A DNA stretch of 5,095 bases from Nitrospinota bacterium (GTDB taxonomy: Bacteria; UBA8248), in assembly GCA_003506735.1 (NCBI GenBank), contig DNYS01000124.1, forward strand, positions 1,322-6,416, given 5' to 3'. Both the position numbers and the translations under genes were made by a program. The notes below the pieces were generated by a model. The model worked only from the letters and a program-made list of their open reading frames with translations, ran no database searches and was not told where the DNA came from. Of this stretch, positions 1-5,095 are shown piece after piece. Position 1 is the stretch's first letter, and every line of letters starts with the position of its first letter.

Positions 1-571
1 ACAGTTGTGTAATTCGGCCTTCCAGGTAATCGAAAAGAGCATAGTCCGCCTTATGCTGGCCTTCTTCGGCGAATGCATCTTGTATTTGCCCGCTTTTAAA
101 CATGGCCCTGGCATTTTCAAGGTCGCCCTTCATGTAATAACTGACCCCCCTGAAGAAAAATGTCATCGCCCTTTCATAAGGATCGCCTTTGTAGGCTTTG
201 GTCTCCTCGGCAAACCAAAGACTCCGGGCCTTTTGGGAGCGGGAATCGTCGCTGAATATTTCGTTGATTTTCCTGATGGAAAGGTCGAGATATCTTGCCG
301 ATAAATCAAAATTCCCGTGCCTCAAGGACCGGAGGCCGATTCGATTCCAATTCAGCACATAATTCCTCTTGCCTTCCTCCAATTCGCTTTTAATGAGTTC
401 ATGGAGGTAGGCGGGCTTCCCCTCGACGGCTTTTTTCAAAATCTTGTCATCTATTTTCTGTCGAGCATTAATTCCGGCGCAACCCAAGGGAAGGAGAATG
501 AGAAACACGGCTCCCAATCGATATTGAATCAGCGCCGACCTGAATAGTGCTGTTAATGACCTTGTTCCCAT
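1..571 (-). CDS. Partial lipoprotein with TPR-like helical domain (C-terminus beyond left edge)
   Basis: An open frame reads from ATG at 571 down to base 1 without a stop: 190 codons are visible and the 3' end is outside the window. Residues 1-20 are an Arg-containing N-region. Residues 21-30 are hydrophobic and lead into L-P-L-G-C with Cys31, so this is a probable lipoprotein signal peptide, although Pro at -3 is not canonical. The mature part is helical and charged. Residues about 137-165 (AMTFFFRGVSYYMKGDLENA) read like a tetratricopeptide helix pair, and residues 166-185 continue in the same style. From memory this resembles COG3014-type uncharacterised lipoproteins, which I cannot confirm here. 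An AGAAGGGA purine run (586-579) precedes the ATG. A GTG directly upstream (574-572) is an alternative start. Location is probably the inner face of the outer membrane or the periplasm; function is unknown. Low G+C compared with the right half of the window. Confidence 0.8.
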   Translation of the reverse strand, partial: MGTRSLTALFRSALIQYRLGAVFLILLPLGCAGINARQKIDDKILKKAVEGKPAYLHELIKSELEEGKRNYVLNWNRIGLRSLRHGNFDLSARYLDLSIRKINEIFSDDSRSQKARSLWFAEETKAYKGDPYERAMTFFFRGVSYYMKGDLENARAMFKSGQIQDAFAEEGQHKADYALFDYLEGRITQL

Positions 572-774
572 CACGGCATCCCTTCTACAAAAAGAGCATA
601 AAACGAAAATGTCCTTTTCGAATTTCGGAATAAATCCCGAACGATGCGGAAACCGAGGCGCCTCCTCCGGCTCCACACCGATCGCCCGAAACGCCGGCGG
701 CATTTCCCGCATGGAACCCATCGAGTCCAGCGGAAGACATTATTCGAAGTTATCCTCGCCCCAATGCGAGCCAT

Positions 775-803
775 ATTCTAAACGAAAATGAATAATGCAT
801 AAA
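775..803 (-). promoter_or_regulatory. Candidate promoter for the lipoprotein gene
   Basis: On the minus strand, TAGAAT (780-775) matches five of six bases of a sigma-70 -10 box. TTTATG (803-798), a weak -35 match, lies exactly 17 nt upstream. The region is AT-rich within a GC-rich window. It would give a 5' leader of roughly 190-200 nt before the lipoprotein ATG at 571. The -35 call is weak and rests on spacing; the -10 is the stronger part. Confidence 0.35.
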
Positions 804-809
804 CATTAT
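792..809. repeat. Inverted repeat around the candidate -35 box
   Basis: ATAATG (792-797) and CATTAT (804-809) are perfect 6-bp inverted arms around a 6-nt spacer. The spacer is exactly the candidate -35 hexamer of the minus-strand promoter. This layout fits a dimeric regulator's operator, but such short AT-rich palindromes also occur by chance. Confidence 0.3.
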
Positions 810-966
810 CAGATACAACCGATGGGAAGCAGGATGCGCTGCCGGAGCGGGGGCGAAAAGAGGCTGGAGGGCCGGGAAGGTTCGGAACCGGGATGGCGGC
901 GGGCTTTATTTACCCACATTATCCCCGTGGCGTTATCGATCCGGGCGCTTCATTCCCGGGTGGAGG

Positions 967-1848
967 CTATCCGTAGCGGCCAAATCCGATGGCGGCCATG
1001 CCCATAAATGTAATCAGAATACCCACAACCACGCGGGCATTCAGGCGCTCGAGATCCCGCAAGAAAATGCTGGAAAGGATCATCACGAAGACCGGCGTCG
1101 AACTCATTATCGGAATCGCGAGGGAAATCTTCCCCTTGAGAGAAATATTCATGACGACCTGATGCACGGAATTAAAAATAATTCCCAGCACGATCAGGGG
1201 AACCAGGCTCCAGCCCACTCTCTCCCACGATAAAATCCGCTTCGGAAAAACCGTACGGAACATTTCTCCCGTGGGGACCGCCACCAGCGCCGCCCAGGCG
1301 GTCAGGAGCGCGGATTCGGACATGATGTTCATCCCCCGGTTCCGCATGTATCCACCTCCCGCGAAAACCAGCATGCTCGTCAACGACCATCCGATTCCGG
1401 CCTGGAACCACCTTCCCTTCGAGGGGGAATAGCACGCCGTAACGACCCCCGCGACGACCAGCGCCGTCCCCAAGAGAACGAGAGGGCCCGGCCTCTCACC
1501 CAGGACCAGAACCGCGACCAACAACGTGGGCAAGGGTACCATGCTCGTGATCGTGACATGGCGGGAAGGCCCCATCGCCTTCATCCCGTTATAGAAAACC
1601 CACCGGTTCATGCAAAAATTCGTAACCCCCAGGACCCCGAACCAGGCAAACGCCTCCCACCTGAAAATGGAAATGTCAAAATTCCAGAGCCCGTATATCC
1701 CCAAAAATACAGCGTTTCCGATATTGGCAATCTGGGCGAGCGTAAAAGACCCGACCTGCGCCAATACCCGGGCAAGAGTAACGTTGGTGCTCGCCGCCAG
1801 AAATGCCGCCAGAAACGCCCAAAGAATCGTCTGGGTTTCAAATGTCAC
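967..1848 (-). CDS. EamA/DMT-family ten-helix membrane transporter
   Basis: An inner-membrane protein of the drug/metabolite transporter superfamily, which exports or exchanges small metabolites; the substrate cannot be read from sequence. Two EamA halves of five helices each are visible: residues about 7-140 and 150-290 of 293. The first half ends with the family-typical VPLPTLLVAVLVLGERPGPL followed by a glycine-rich helix. The second half repeats this as SSTPVFVMILSSIFLRDLER plus a last helix, then a short tail ending in RYG. Length fits the family's roughly 300 residues. I chose GTG at 1848 because AGAGGA sits 7 nt upstream. An in-frame GTG at 1869 would add MNAEEKF but has no obvious ribosome site. 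It is flanked upstream by palindromic repeats and downstream by a 395-nt gap, so it is probably monocistronic. Confidence 0.9.
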   Translation of the reverse strand: MTFETQTILWAFLAAFLAASTNVTLARVLAQVGSFTLAQIANIGNAVFLGIYGLWNFDISIFRWEAFAWFGVLGVTNFCMNRWVFYNGMKAMGPSRHVTITSMVPLPTLLVAVLVLGERPGPLVLLGTALVVAGVVTACYSPSKGRWFQAGIGWSLTSMLVFAGGGYMRNRGMNIMSESALLTAWAALVAVPTGEMFRTVFPKRILSWERVGWSLVPLIVLGIIFNSVHQVVMNISLKGKISLAIPIMSSTPVFVMILSSIFLRDLERLNARVVVGILITFMGMAAIGFGRYG

Positions 1849-1855
1849 AAATTTT

Positions 1856-1861
1856 TCCTCT
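1856..1861 (-). promoter_or_regulatory. Ribosome binding site deciding the transporter start
   Basis: AGAGGA on the minus strand ends 7 nt before GTG at 1848-1846. It lies inside the longer reading frame that begins at GTG 1869, which itself lacks a comparable purine run at proper spacing. It therefore supports the shorter, 293-residue product. Confidence 0.55.
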
Positions 1862-1940
1862 GCATTCACCGGATGATGCGGGGCGCTCCCCCTTTAGCAT
1901 ATCCCGGCCTATTTAACCCTCCTCGGGCGGGGACCCCGTT

Positions 1941-2050
1941 TGGAGAGGGATCCCTTAACTCCTTCCCCCTCCCACAGGGAGGTGGAGTCCACCTCCACCC
2001 GCCGAACATGGTTCGTGCGGGGCAAGGGATGGGATGGTGGGAGAGGGTTG
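1941..2050 (-). repeat. Palindromic intergenic repeat, copy 1 (reverse orientation)
   Basis: Read on the minus strand, this runs CCTCAACCCTCTCCC, a spacer, CCTTGCCCC, then CGAACCATGTTCGGCGGG, and ends in GGGAG/CCCTCTCC modules. The same order is seen on the plus strand in copy 3 (2778-2888). Internal structure includes a perfect 9-bp inverted repeat GGAGGTGGA/TCCACCTCC around one base (1978-1996), a 6-bp hairpin CCTCCC-ACA-GGGAGG (1968-1982) that overlaps and competes with it, and a 5-bp hairpin CGAAC-ATG-GTTCG (2003-2015). There is no coding potential. It sits upstream of the transporter and downstream of the VOC gene. Confidence 0.65.
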
Positions 2051-2060
2051 AGGCGGGGAA

Positions 2061-2148
2061 AATCAACCCTCACCCTAACCCTCTCCCGGAGAGAGTGGGA
2101 ACCCTTAACTCCTTCCCCCCCCCGGGGGAAGGTCGGGATGAGGAAAAA
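2061..2148 (+). repeat. Palindromic intergenic repeat, copy 2
   Basis: It opens with CCTCACCCTAACCCTCTCCC (2068-2087), identical over 20 bases to 2778-2797 in copy 3. It then has CCCTTAACTCCTTCCCCC (2102-2119), identical over 18 bases to 1952-1969 in copy 1. A perfect 9-bp hairpin CCTTCCCCC/GGGGGAAGG with a CCCC loop spans 2111-2132. The CGAA-CATG-TTCG module found in copies 1 and 3 is missing, so this is a shorter version. Confidence 0.7.
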
Positions 2149-2160
2149 TGTTGAGGTGAA

Positions 2161-2193
2161 GTAATAAGAACCACCCTCCGAAGGCGGGCGGTT
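2161..2193 (-). terminator. Likely rho-independent terminator of the VOC gene
   Basis: On the minus strand, 31 nt after the VOC stop, AACCGCCC pairs with GGGTGGTT (plus-strand arms 2186-2193 and 2169-2176) in an 8-bp stem with one G-U pair. It is capped by a C-TTCG-G tetraloop after a small internal loop. The stem is followed by the T-rich run CTTATTAC. It would end the transcript before the repeat region and the transporter gene. Confidence 0.6.
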
Positions 2194-2223
2194 TCGGACG
2201 ATTCGCCGCCGGATAATTGCCGA

Positions 2224-2652
2224 TCAGTCCTTCGTCATCGAGATGCGCCCGTCTTCTCGGATCGTCCAATGGGGATTGTAGGCGACCTCCCACATATGGC
2301 CGTCGGGGTCGGAGAAATAACCCGAGTATCCGCCCCAGAAAACCTCCCGGGGCTCCTTTCGGATCGCCGCGCCATTTTCCTTGAGGCGGGAGAAGATCGA
2401 ATCGACTTCCTCCTTGCTCCGGGCATTATGGGCGAGAGCGAAGCCCTGGTAGGCGGCATCACCGGCCGCGAGGTTCATGTCCTTCGCCATGGCATCGTGC
2501 AGGTAGAGGGAGAACACAACCCCGCCGAGATCGAAAAAGGCGATCTCGGGCGGACCCGGGGCTGGTTTCCAACCGACCACGTTTTCATAAAACGCCACGG
2601 CGCGTTTCAGATCCGCGACTCCCAACGTGATCATACTTAAGCGCTGCTCCAT
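2224..2652 (-). CDS. VOC superfamily (glyoxalase-fold) protein
   Basis: A 142-residue single-domain protein of the vicinal oxygen chelate superfamily, which includes glyoxalases, extradiol dioxygenases and antibiotic-resistance proteins; cytoplasmic. The first beta-alpha-beta module is residues about 6-51 (MITLGVADLKRAVAFYENVV, then FFDLGGVVFSLYLH). The second is about 69-127 and ends FSDPDGHMWEVAYNP, where Glu122 stands at the usual C-terminal metal-ligand position. The first-strand ligand position reads ITLGV, with no His or Gln, so a complete metal site is doubtful and the reaction cannot be predicted. ATG 2652 is chosen because AGGAGG lies 6 nt upstream. The frame extends to 2718, but the extra residues are unlike the family. 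The gene stands between palindromic repeats and has its own terminator, so it is probably transcribed alone. No strong promoter is seen: CATAAT near 2733-2738 on the minus strand lacks a matching -35. Confidence 0.88.
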   Translation of the reverse strand: MEQRLSMITLGVADLKRAVAFYENVVGWKPAPGPPEIAFFDLGGVVFSLYLHDAMAKDMNLAAGDAAYQGFALAHNARSKEEVDSIFSRLKENGAAIRKEPREVFWGGYSGYFSDPDGHMWEVAYNPHWTIREDGRISMTKD

Positions 2653-2656
2653 GACA

Positions 2657-2665
2657 CTCCTCCTC
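2657..2665 (-). promoter_or_regulatory. Strong ribosome binding site of the VOC gene
   Basis: GAGGAGGAG on the minus strand contains AGGAGG, 6 nt before ATG 2652. This is the best Shine-Dalgarno match in the window and fixes the start, ruling out the longer frame from 2718. Confidence 0.75.
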
Positions 2666-2756
2666 GGAACCACACACATGCCAACGAAACCCGGAATGAC
2701 GCGGGGCGGCGATTTCATTTCCGGGGATAGATCATTATGGAATTCGCGGGGGATAC

Positions 2757-2888
2757 CACCCTCCCCTTACACCTTTTCCTCACCCTAACCCTCTCCCTTG
2801 CCCCTCTCGAAGCATGTTCGGCGGGGGCCCTGTAGGGAGAGGGAACCCTTACCTCCTTCTCCCTCCGGGGGAAGGCCGGGATGGGGGA
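2757..2888 (+). repeat. Palindromic intergenic repeat, copy 3
   Basis: The most complete copy, between the propeller and VOC genes. In order it holds CCTCACCCTAACCCTCTCCC (2778-2797), a TTGCCCCTCT linker, CGAAGCATGTTCGGCGGG with CGAA/TTCG arms (2808-2820), GGGAGAGGGAACCCTTAC, and a hairpin CCTTCTCCC-TCC-GGGGGAAGG (2855-2875, one mismatch). The last hairpin differs by one arm base and by the loop from 2111-2132 in copy 2. It may act as a transcription barrier or RNA stabiliser for the upstream propeller transcript, but no T-tract is present. Confidence 0.7.
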
Positions 2889-2916
2889 AACGGTGGGTGC
2901 AACCCCTCGTTCCCCC

Positions 2917-4152
2917 CTAGACCGTTGACCTGAGAATATGGAGGCCGTGGTTTTTGTCGGTGACGTAGATGTAGCCGCGCCGGTCCACGAGGACGTCCTC
3001 GCTCTGGGTGACGAGGGTTTTGGGGAGCATGCCGAGCCGCTCCTCGGGATCGGCGGGGATGTAGTGGGCGATCTCGAAGGGGCGCACCGGGTCGGTGAGA
3101 TCGTAGATGCGAAGGCCCGCGTTGAAGTAGGTGAGGTAGATGCGGTCCTCGCGATCCTCGAGGCAATCGAGGCCCTGGGCGTGGTGCTGGTTGTGGGGGC
3201 CGAAGCGCCCGCCGCGCTCGCAGAAGTTTTTGTGGGAATAGCCCTCGGGCGGATCGGGGACGGGGAAGATGCTCATGACGCGGGGATGGGTCTCGTCCCG
3301 GATGTCGATGACGGCGGTGTAGTTGAGGGGCTCGTCGCAGTTTTCCCGGAGGGCCTCGCTGTTGGCGATGGCGATGTGGCGATCGCGATAGGGATAGACG
3401 GTGTGGACGGCGATGTTGCTGCCGAGGGGGGGATGGACGTTGAGGCGGCCGACCAGTTTGGGGGCGGAGATGTCCTCGATGTCGAGGATGACGATCCCCC
3501 CGCCGGCATAGGGAAGGTAGGCCCGGCCCGCCTCGGCGTGGGCGGGGCCGTGCTGGAAGACCATCGCCCGCTCGCCGCTCATGTCGCTCTCGCCGCCGGC
3601 TTCTTGTTCGGGGAGCCACCAGCGGCCGGCCTCCTTGGGGTTTTCGGGGTCCTCGAGGTCGAGGATGCGGTAGATGCGCCCCTTGTAGCCTTTGGCTCCG
3701 GCGGAGAGGTGGGCGTAGCGCCCGCCGTTATAGAAATTACGGTGGGTGCCGGTCTCCCCGGTCTCCCAGTGGGCGATGCGCCTGGGGACGGCGGGGTCGG
3801 TGGCGATGTCCCAGATGTAGACGCCCTCGGCCTCGGGGGGATCGTCGGGCCGGGGACCCCAGCCGGGGGGGATTTTTTCCAGCGATGTGATCAGCAGGCC
3901 GTCGGCGGCCTGGACCTGGAGGGTCCAGGTGTTGTCGGGTCCGGGGAGCCAGGCCTTGAGCTCGGGGGCGGCGGGGTCGGTCACGTCGAGGACGGCCCAG
4001 CCGCTTTGCCAGAAGGTGGAGAGGTAGAGATAGAAACGGCCCCCCGCCTCCTGCATGGCGATCTTGAAGGCCGGACGCTTTTCGAGATCGTGGTAGCCGA
4101 CGAGTTCGATGTTCTCGGCCGAGATGACCGCGGGCGCGTTCGCTGCGCTCAT
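2917..4152 (-). CDS. LVIVD-repeat beta-propeller protein, function unknown
   Basis: A 411-residue protein made of LVIVD-type propeller blades. Blade signatures in order are WAVLDVTDPAAPELKAW (52-68), YIWDIATDPAVPRRIAHWE (112-130), RILDLEDPENPKEAGRW (162-178), VILDIEDISAPKLVGRL (221-237), AVIDIRDETHPRVMSIF (280-296), RIYDLTDPVRPFEIAHY (348-364) and a closing YIYVTDKNHGLHIL (394-407). That makes about seven blades. The protein is rich in His. Blades 3 to 6 each begin their inner strand with one: His137 (GTHRN), His201 (FQHGP), His250 (AVHTV) and His320/323/324 (PHNQHH). No signal peptide is visible, so it is probably cytoplasmic. ATG 4152 is preferred: it follows a GGAAAGGATGGAAAG purine run, and the 39 residues gained by starting at GTG 4269 are basic, disordered-looking and unlike a propeller. 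The gene lies 120 nt downstream of the oxidoreductase with no terminator between, so co-transcription is likely. Family members are generally uncharacterised; selenium-binding protein/methanethiol oxidase and carotenoid oxygenases are distant structural analogies only. Confidence 0.85.
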   Translation of the reverse strand: MSAANAPAVISAENIELVGYHDLEKRPAFKIAMQEAGGRFYLYLSTFWQSGWAVLDVTDPAAPELKAWLPGPDNTWTLQVQAADGLLITSLEKIPPGWGPRPDDPPEAEGVYIWDIATDPAVPRRIAHWETGETGTHRNFYNGGRYAHLSAGAKGYKGRIYRILDLEDPENPKEAGRWWLPEQEAGGESDMSGERAMVFQHGPAHAEAGRAYLPYAGGGIVILDIEDISAPKLVGRLNVHPPLGSNIAVHTVYPYRDRHIAIANSEALRENCDEPLNYTAVIDIRDETHPRVMSIFPVPDPPEGYSHKNFCERGGRFGPHNQHHAQGLDCLEDREDRIYLTYFNAGLRIYDLTDPVRPFEIAHYIPADPEERLGMLPKTLVTQSEDVLVDRRGYIYVTDKNHGLHILRSTV

Positions 4153-4272
4153 TTTCTTTCCATCCTTTCCGCCGGACTGAACGGAGGAGGCCGCTCCGGC
4201 GCGGCGCTTGGCTCTTAGGCGTGGCGCTTGGGCGGTTTTCAGCCCGGTCCGGATTCGGTCTAGCTCCACGGG

Positions 4273-5095
4273 TCAGGAGATCGCCGTGCCCTCGGGCTCC
4301 TCGTCCACCGGCTCATCGAGGGTAACGCGTTTTTTCTGGGTGGGCGCATATCCGCCCGATGTCATCCGCGAGGCGGCGTCCAGGACCTCGGCCAGGGCGG
4401 CGGGCACCCCGTCCGGGTAGGCCTCGTCCGGGCAGCGGCTGTCGGTCATGTAGGTGCAGGGCCGGCACTCGATGCAGCGGACGATCTCTCCGCCCCGGCC
4501 CGAGAGCGCCTTCCCGGCATATTCCGGATCGGCCAGCATCCCGCGCGCCACGGCCACGAAATCGGCGCCCATGTCCATGTAGGCCTCCACCCGCGCGGGA
4601 TCGAAGCCGGCGCCGTTGGCGATGAGGGGGAGGCCCACCTTTTTCTTGAGCCGCTGGAAGGCCGGGTTATAGAGGTCAGGCAGGACGGGCACCCCGTTCC
4701 GCGCGTTGCGCGAGCAGTGGATGATGTCCATGCCCGCCTCCTTGAGTCCGGCCGCGAGGGCGAGCGTGTCCTCGGCGGTGAAGCCGCCCTCCCAGGGCTC
4801 GAGCAGGCAGGTCCGGTAGCTGACGACCATCTCCTCGCCCGCTCCCTCGCGCACGGCGCGGGCGACCTCGAGCGGAAAGCGCATGCGCTTCTCGAGGCTG
4901 CCCCCCCACTCGTCCGTCCGCTCGTTCGAGACGGGCGAGAAAAACTGCTGGAGCAGATACCAGGTCGCCCCGTGAACCTCCATCATCTTCGCCCCCGCCT
5001 CGCGGACGCGCCGCGCCGCTTCGCCATAGGCGCGAATCGCCTCCTTGACATCAGCGCCCGTCATCTCGCGGGGCATCTCATCGCTCACCGGATGC
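4273..5095 (-). CDS. Old Yellow Enzyme family NADH:flavin oxidoreductase (N-terminus beyond right edge)
   Basis: The last 273 complete codons of an FMN-binding TIM-barrel reductase; the frame continues past 5095, so the GTG at 5088 is internal. Numbered from that GTG: PREMTGADVKEAI (6-18) is the family's central helix motif, and EVHGATWYLLQQFFSP (37-52) is the substrate-binding strand. NERTDEWGGSLEKRMRF (55-71) is a strong signature, Arg92 is a likely FMN contact, and GADFVAVARGMLADP (174-188) binds the FMN phosphate. The active-site motif is H39-x-x-T42-x-Y44, whereas relatives have H-x-x-N/H-x-Y. Four Cys at 205, 208, 211 and 219 (CX2CX2CX7C) recall the 4Fe-4S site of trimethylamine dehydrogenase and dienoyl-CoA reductase with a shorter last gap. 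Only 52 residues follow, with an acidic tail, so there is no FAD/NAD(P)-binding domain. It reduces activated alkenes or related substrates by family inference; the real substrate is unknown. Confidence 0.88.
   Translation of the reverse strand, partial: HPVSDEMPREMTGADVKEAIRAYGEAARRVREAGAKMMEVHGATWYLLQQFFSPVSNERTDEWGGSLEKRMRFPLEVARAVREGAGEEMVVSYRTCLLEPWEGGFTAEDTLALAAGLKEAGMDIIHCSRNARNGVPVLPDLYNPAFQRLKKKVGLPLIANGAGFDPARVEAYMDMGADFVAVARGMLADPEYAGKALSGRGGEIVRCIECRPCTYMTDSRCPDEAYPDGVPAALAEVLDAASRMTSGGYAPTQKKRVTLDEPVDEEPEGTAIS

Larger units (their letters stand above)
572..966. other. Intergenic gap without a convincing gene
   Basis: This 395-nt stretch lies between the transporter stop and the lipoprotein start. 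Short frames exist on both strands, but their translations are Arg/Ser-rich, lack ribosome sites and match nothing I recognise. The left-centre holds AT-rich patches, including a candidate minus-strand promoter (775-803), an inverted repeat (792-809) and an 11-base direct repeat, AAACGAAAATG, at 601-611 and 780-790. Just downstream of the transporter stop there is a weak stem (CCGGG/CCCGG, near 943-961) without a T-tract, so no clear terminator is seen. Confidence 0.6.

Noticed and set aside
571..774. Small minus-strand frame ending in TGATG overlap with the lipoprotein start
   Set aside because: The one-base overlap looks like translational coupling, but the 67-residue product is Arg-rich and patternless, and its start lies within the candidate promoter -10 region with no ribosome site.
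943..961. Stem CCGGG/CCCGG just after the transporter stop as a terminator
   Set aside because: Only a 5-bp stem with a 9-nt loop and no following T-tract on the minus strand.
609..1007. Short plus-strand frames at 609-791 and 795-1007
   Set aside because: No ribosome site, no hydrophobic or domain pattern, and the second overlaps the end of the transporter gene. I treat both as chance frames.
1558..2164. Plus-strand frames crossing the transporter 5' end and the repeats
   Set aside because: The translations are antisense to the transporter and then read through the palindromic repeats (PHPNPLP, LTLTLSRRE patterns), a known source of false proteins.
2269..2640. Plus-strand frame opposite the VOC gene
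   Set aside because: It lies wholly antisense to a well-supported gene with a strong ribosome site, and its product matches nothing I recognise.
1941..2888. Repeats as a CRISPR array
   Set aside because: Only three copies, with unequal spacing, mixed orientation, a whole gene between two of them and no uniform spacers.
2849..3619. Minus-strand frame of 256 codons overlapping the propeller gene
   Set aside because: It is extremely rich in Arg, Pro and His with no recognisable motif, and it overlaps a clear coding frame and a repeat; a frame shadow.
2938..4218. Long plus-strand open frame of 426 codons opposite the propeller gene
   Set aside because: Its translation is a monotonous run of Val, Gly, Asp, Ala and Glu with no domain pattern. 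It is a mirror effect of GC-rich codons on the other strand, where the LVIVD blades are unmistakable.
4153..4269. N-terminal extension of the propeller protein from GTG 4269
   Set aside because: No Shine-Dalgarno sequence at that GTG, and the 39 added residues are basic and low-complexity; ATG 4152 fits better.

Overview
The window looks like chromosomal DNA from an uncultured, GC-rich, Gram-negative bacterium. This rests on a lipoprotein signal, ordinary Shine-Dalgarno sites, GTG as well as ATG starts, and palindromic intergenic repeats built on CCTCACCCTAACCCTCTCCC. I cannot name the lineage. From memory, such repeats and this gene style suit deep proteobacterial-type or Tectomicrobia/Rokubacteria-like metagenome lineages, but that is only a guess.

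All five supported genes lie on the minus strand, so transcription runs from high to low coordinates. At the right edge (4273-5095) is the C-terminal two thirds of an Old Yellow Enzyme family flavin oxidoreductase. After a 120-nt spacer comes a 411-residue LVIVD-repeat beta-propeller protein (2917-4152), probably in the same transcript. A palindromic repeat (about 2757-2888) separates it from a small VOC/glyoxalase-fold protein (2224-2652), which has a strong ribosome site and is followed by a likely rho-independent terminator (2161-2193). Two more repeat copies, in opposite orientations (1941-2148), fill the gap to an EamA/DMT-type ten-helix transporter (967-1848). A 395-nt non-coding gap (572-966) with a candidate promoter then leads to a lipoprotein with a TPR-like helical domain (571-1), cut by the left edge.

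Base composition changes across the window. A sampled 60-base line in the lipoprotein gene is 45% G+C and one in the propeller gene is 72%. The right-hand pair therefore looks like a different compositional block from the left end.

Only the oxidoreductase/propeller pair suggests joint function. The propeller carries a histidine at the start of the inner strand in each of four consecutive blades, a layout that could hold a metal on the propeller axis. The oxidoreductase has an altered substrate-binding motif (H-x-x-T-x-Y) and four closely spaced cysteines, but no C-terminal pyridine-nucleotide domain. This pair is the best candidate for undescribed chemistry. The VOC protein, transporter and lipoprotein look like ordinary single genes. 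There is no CRISPR array, transposase, tRNA or rRNA in the window.
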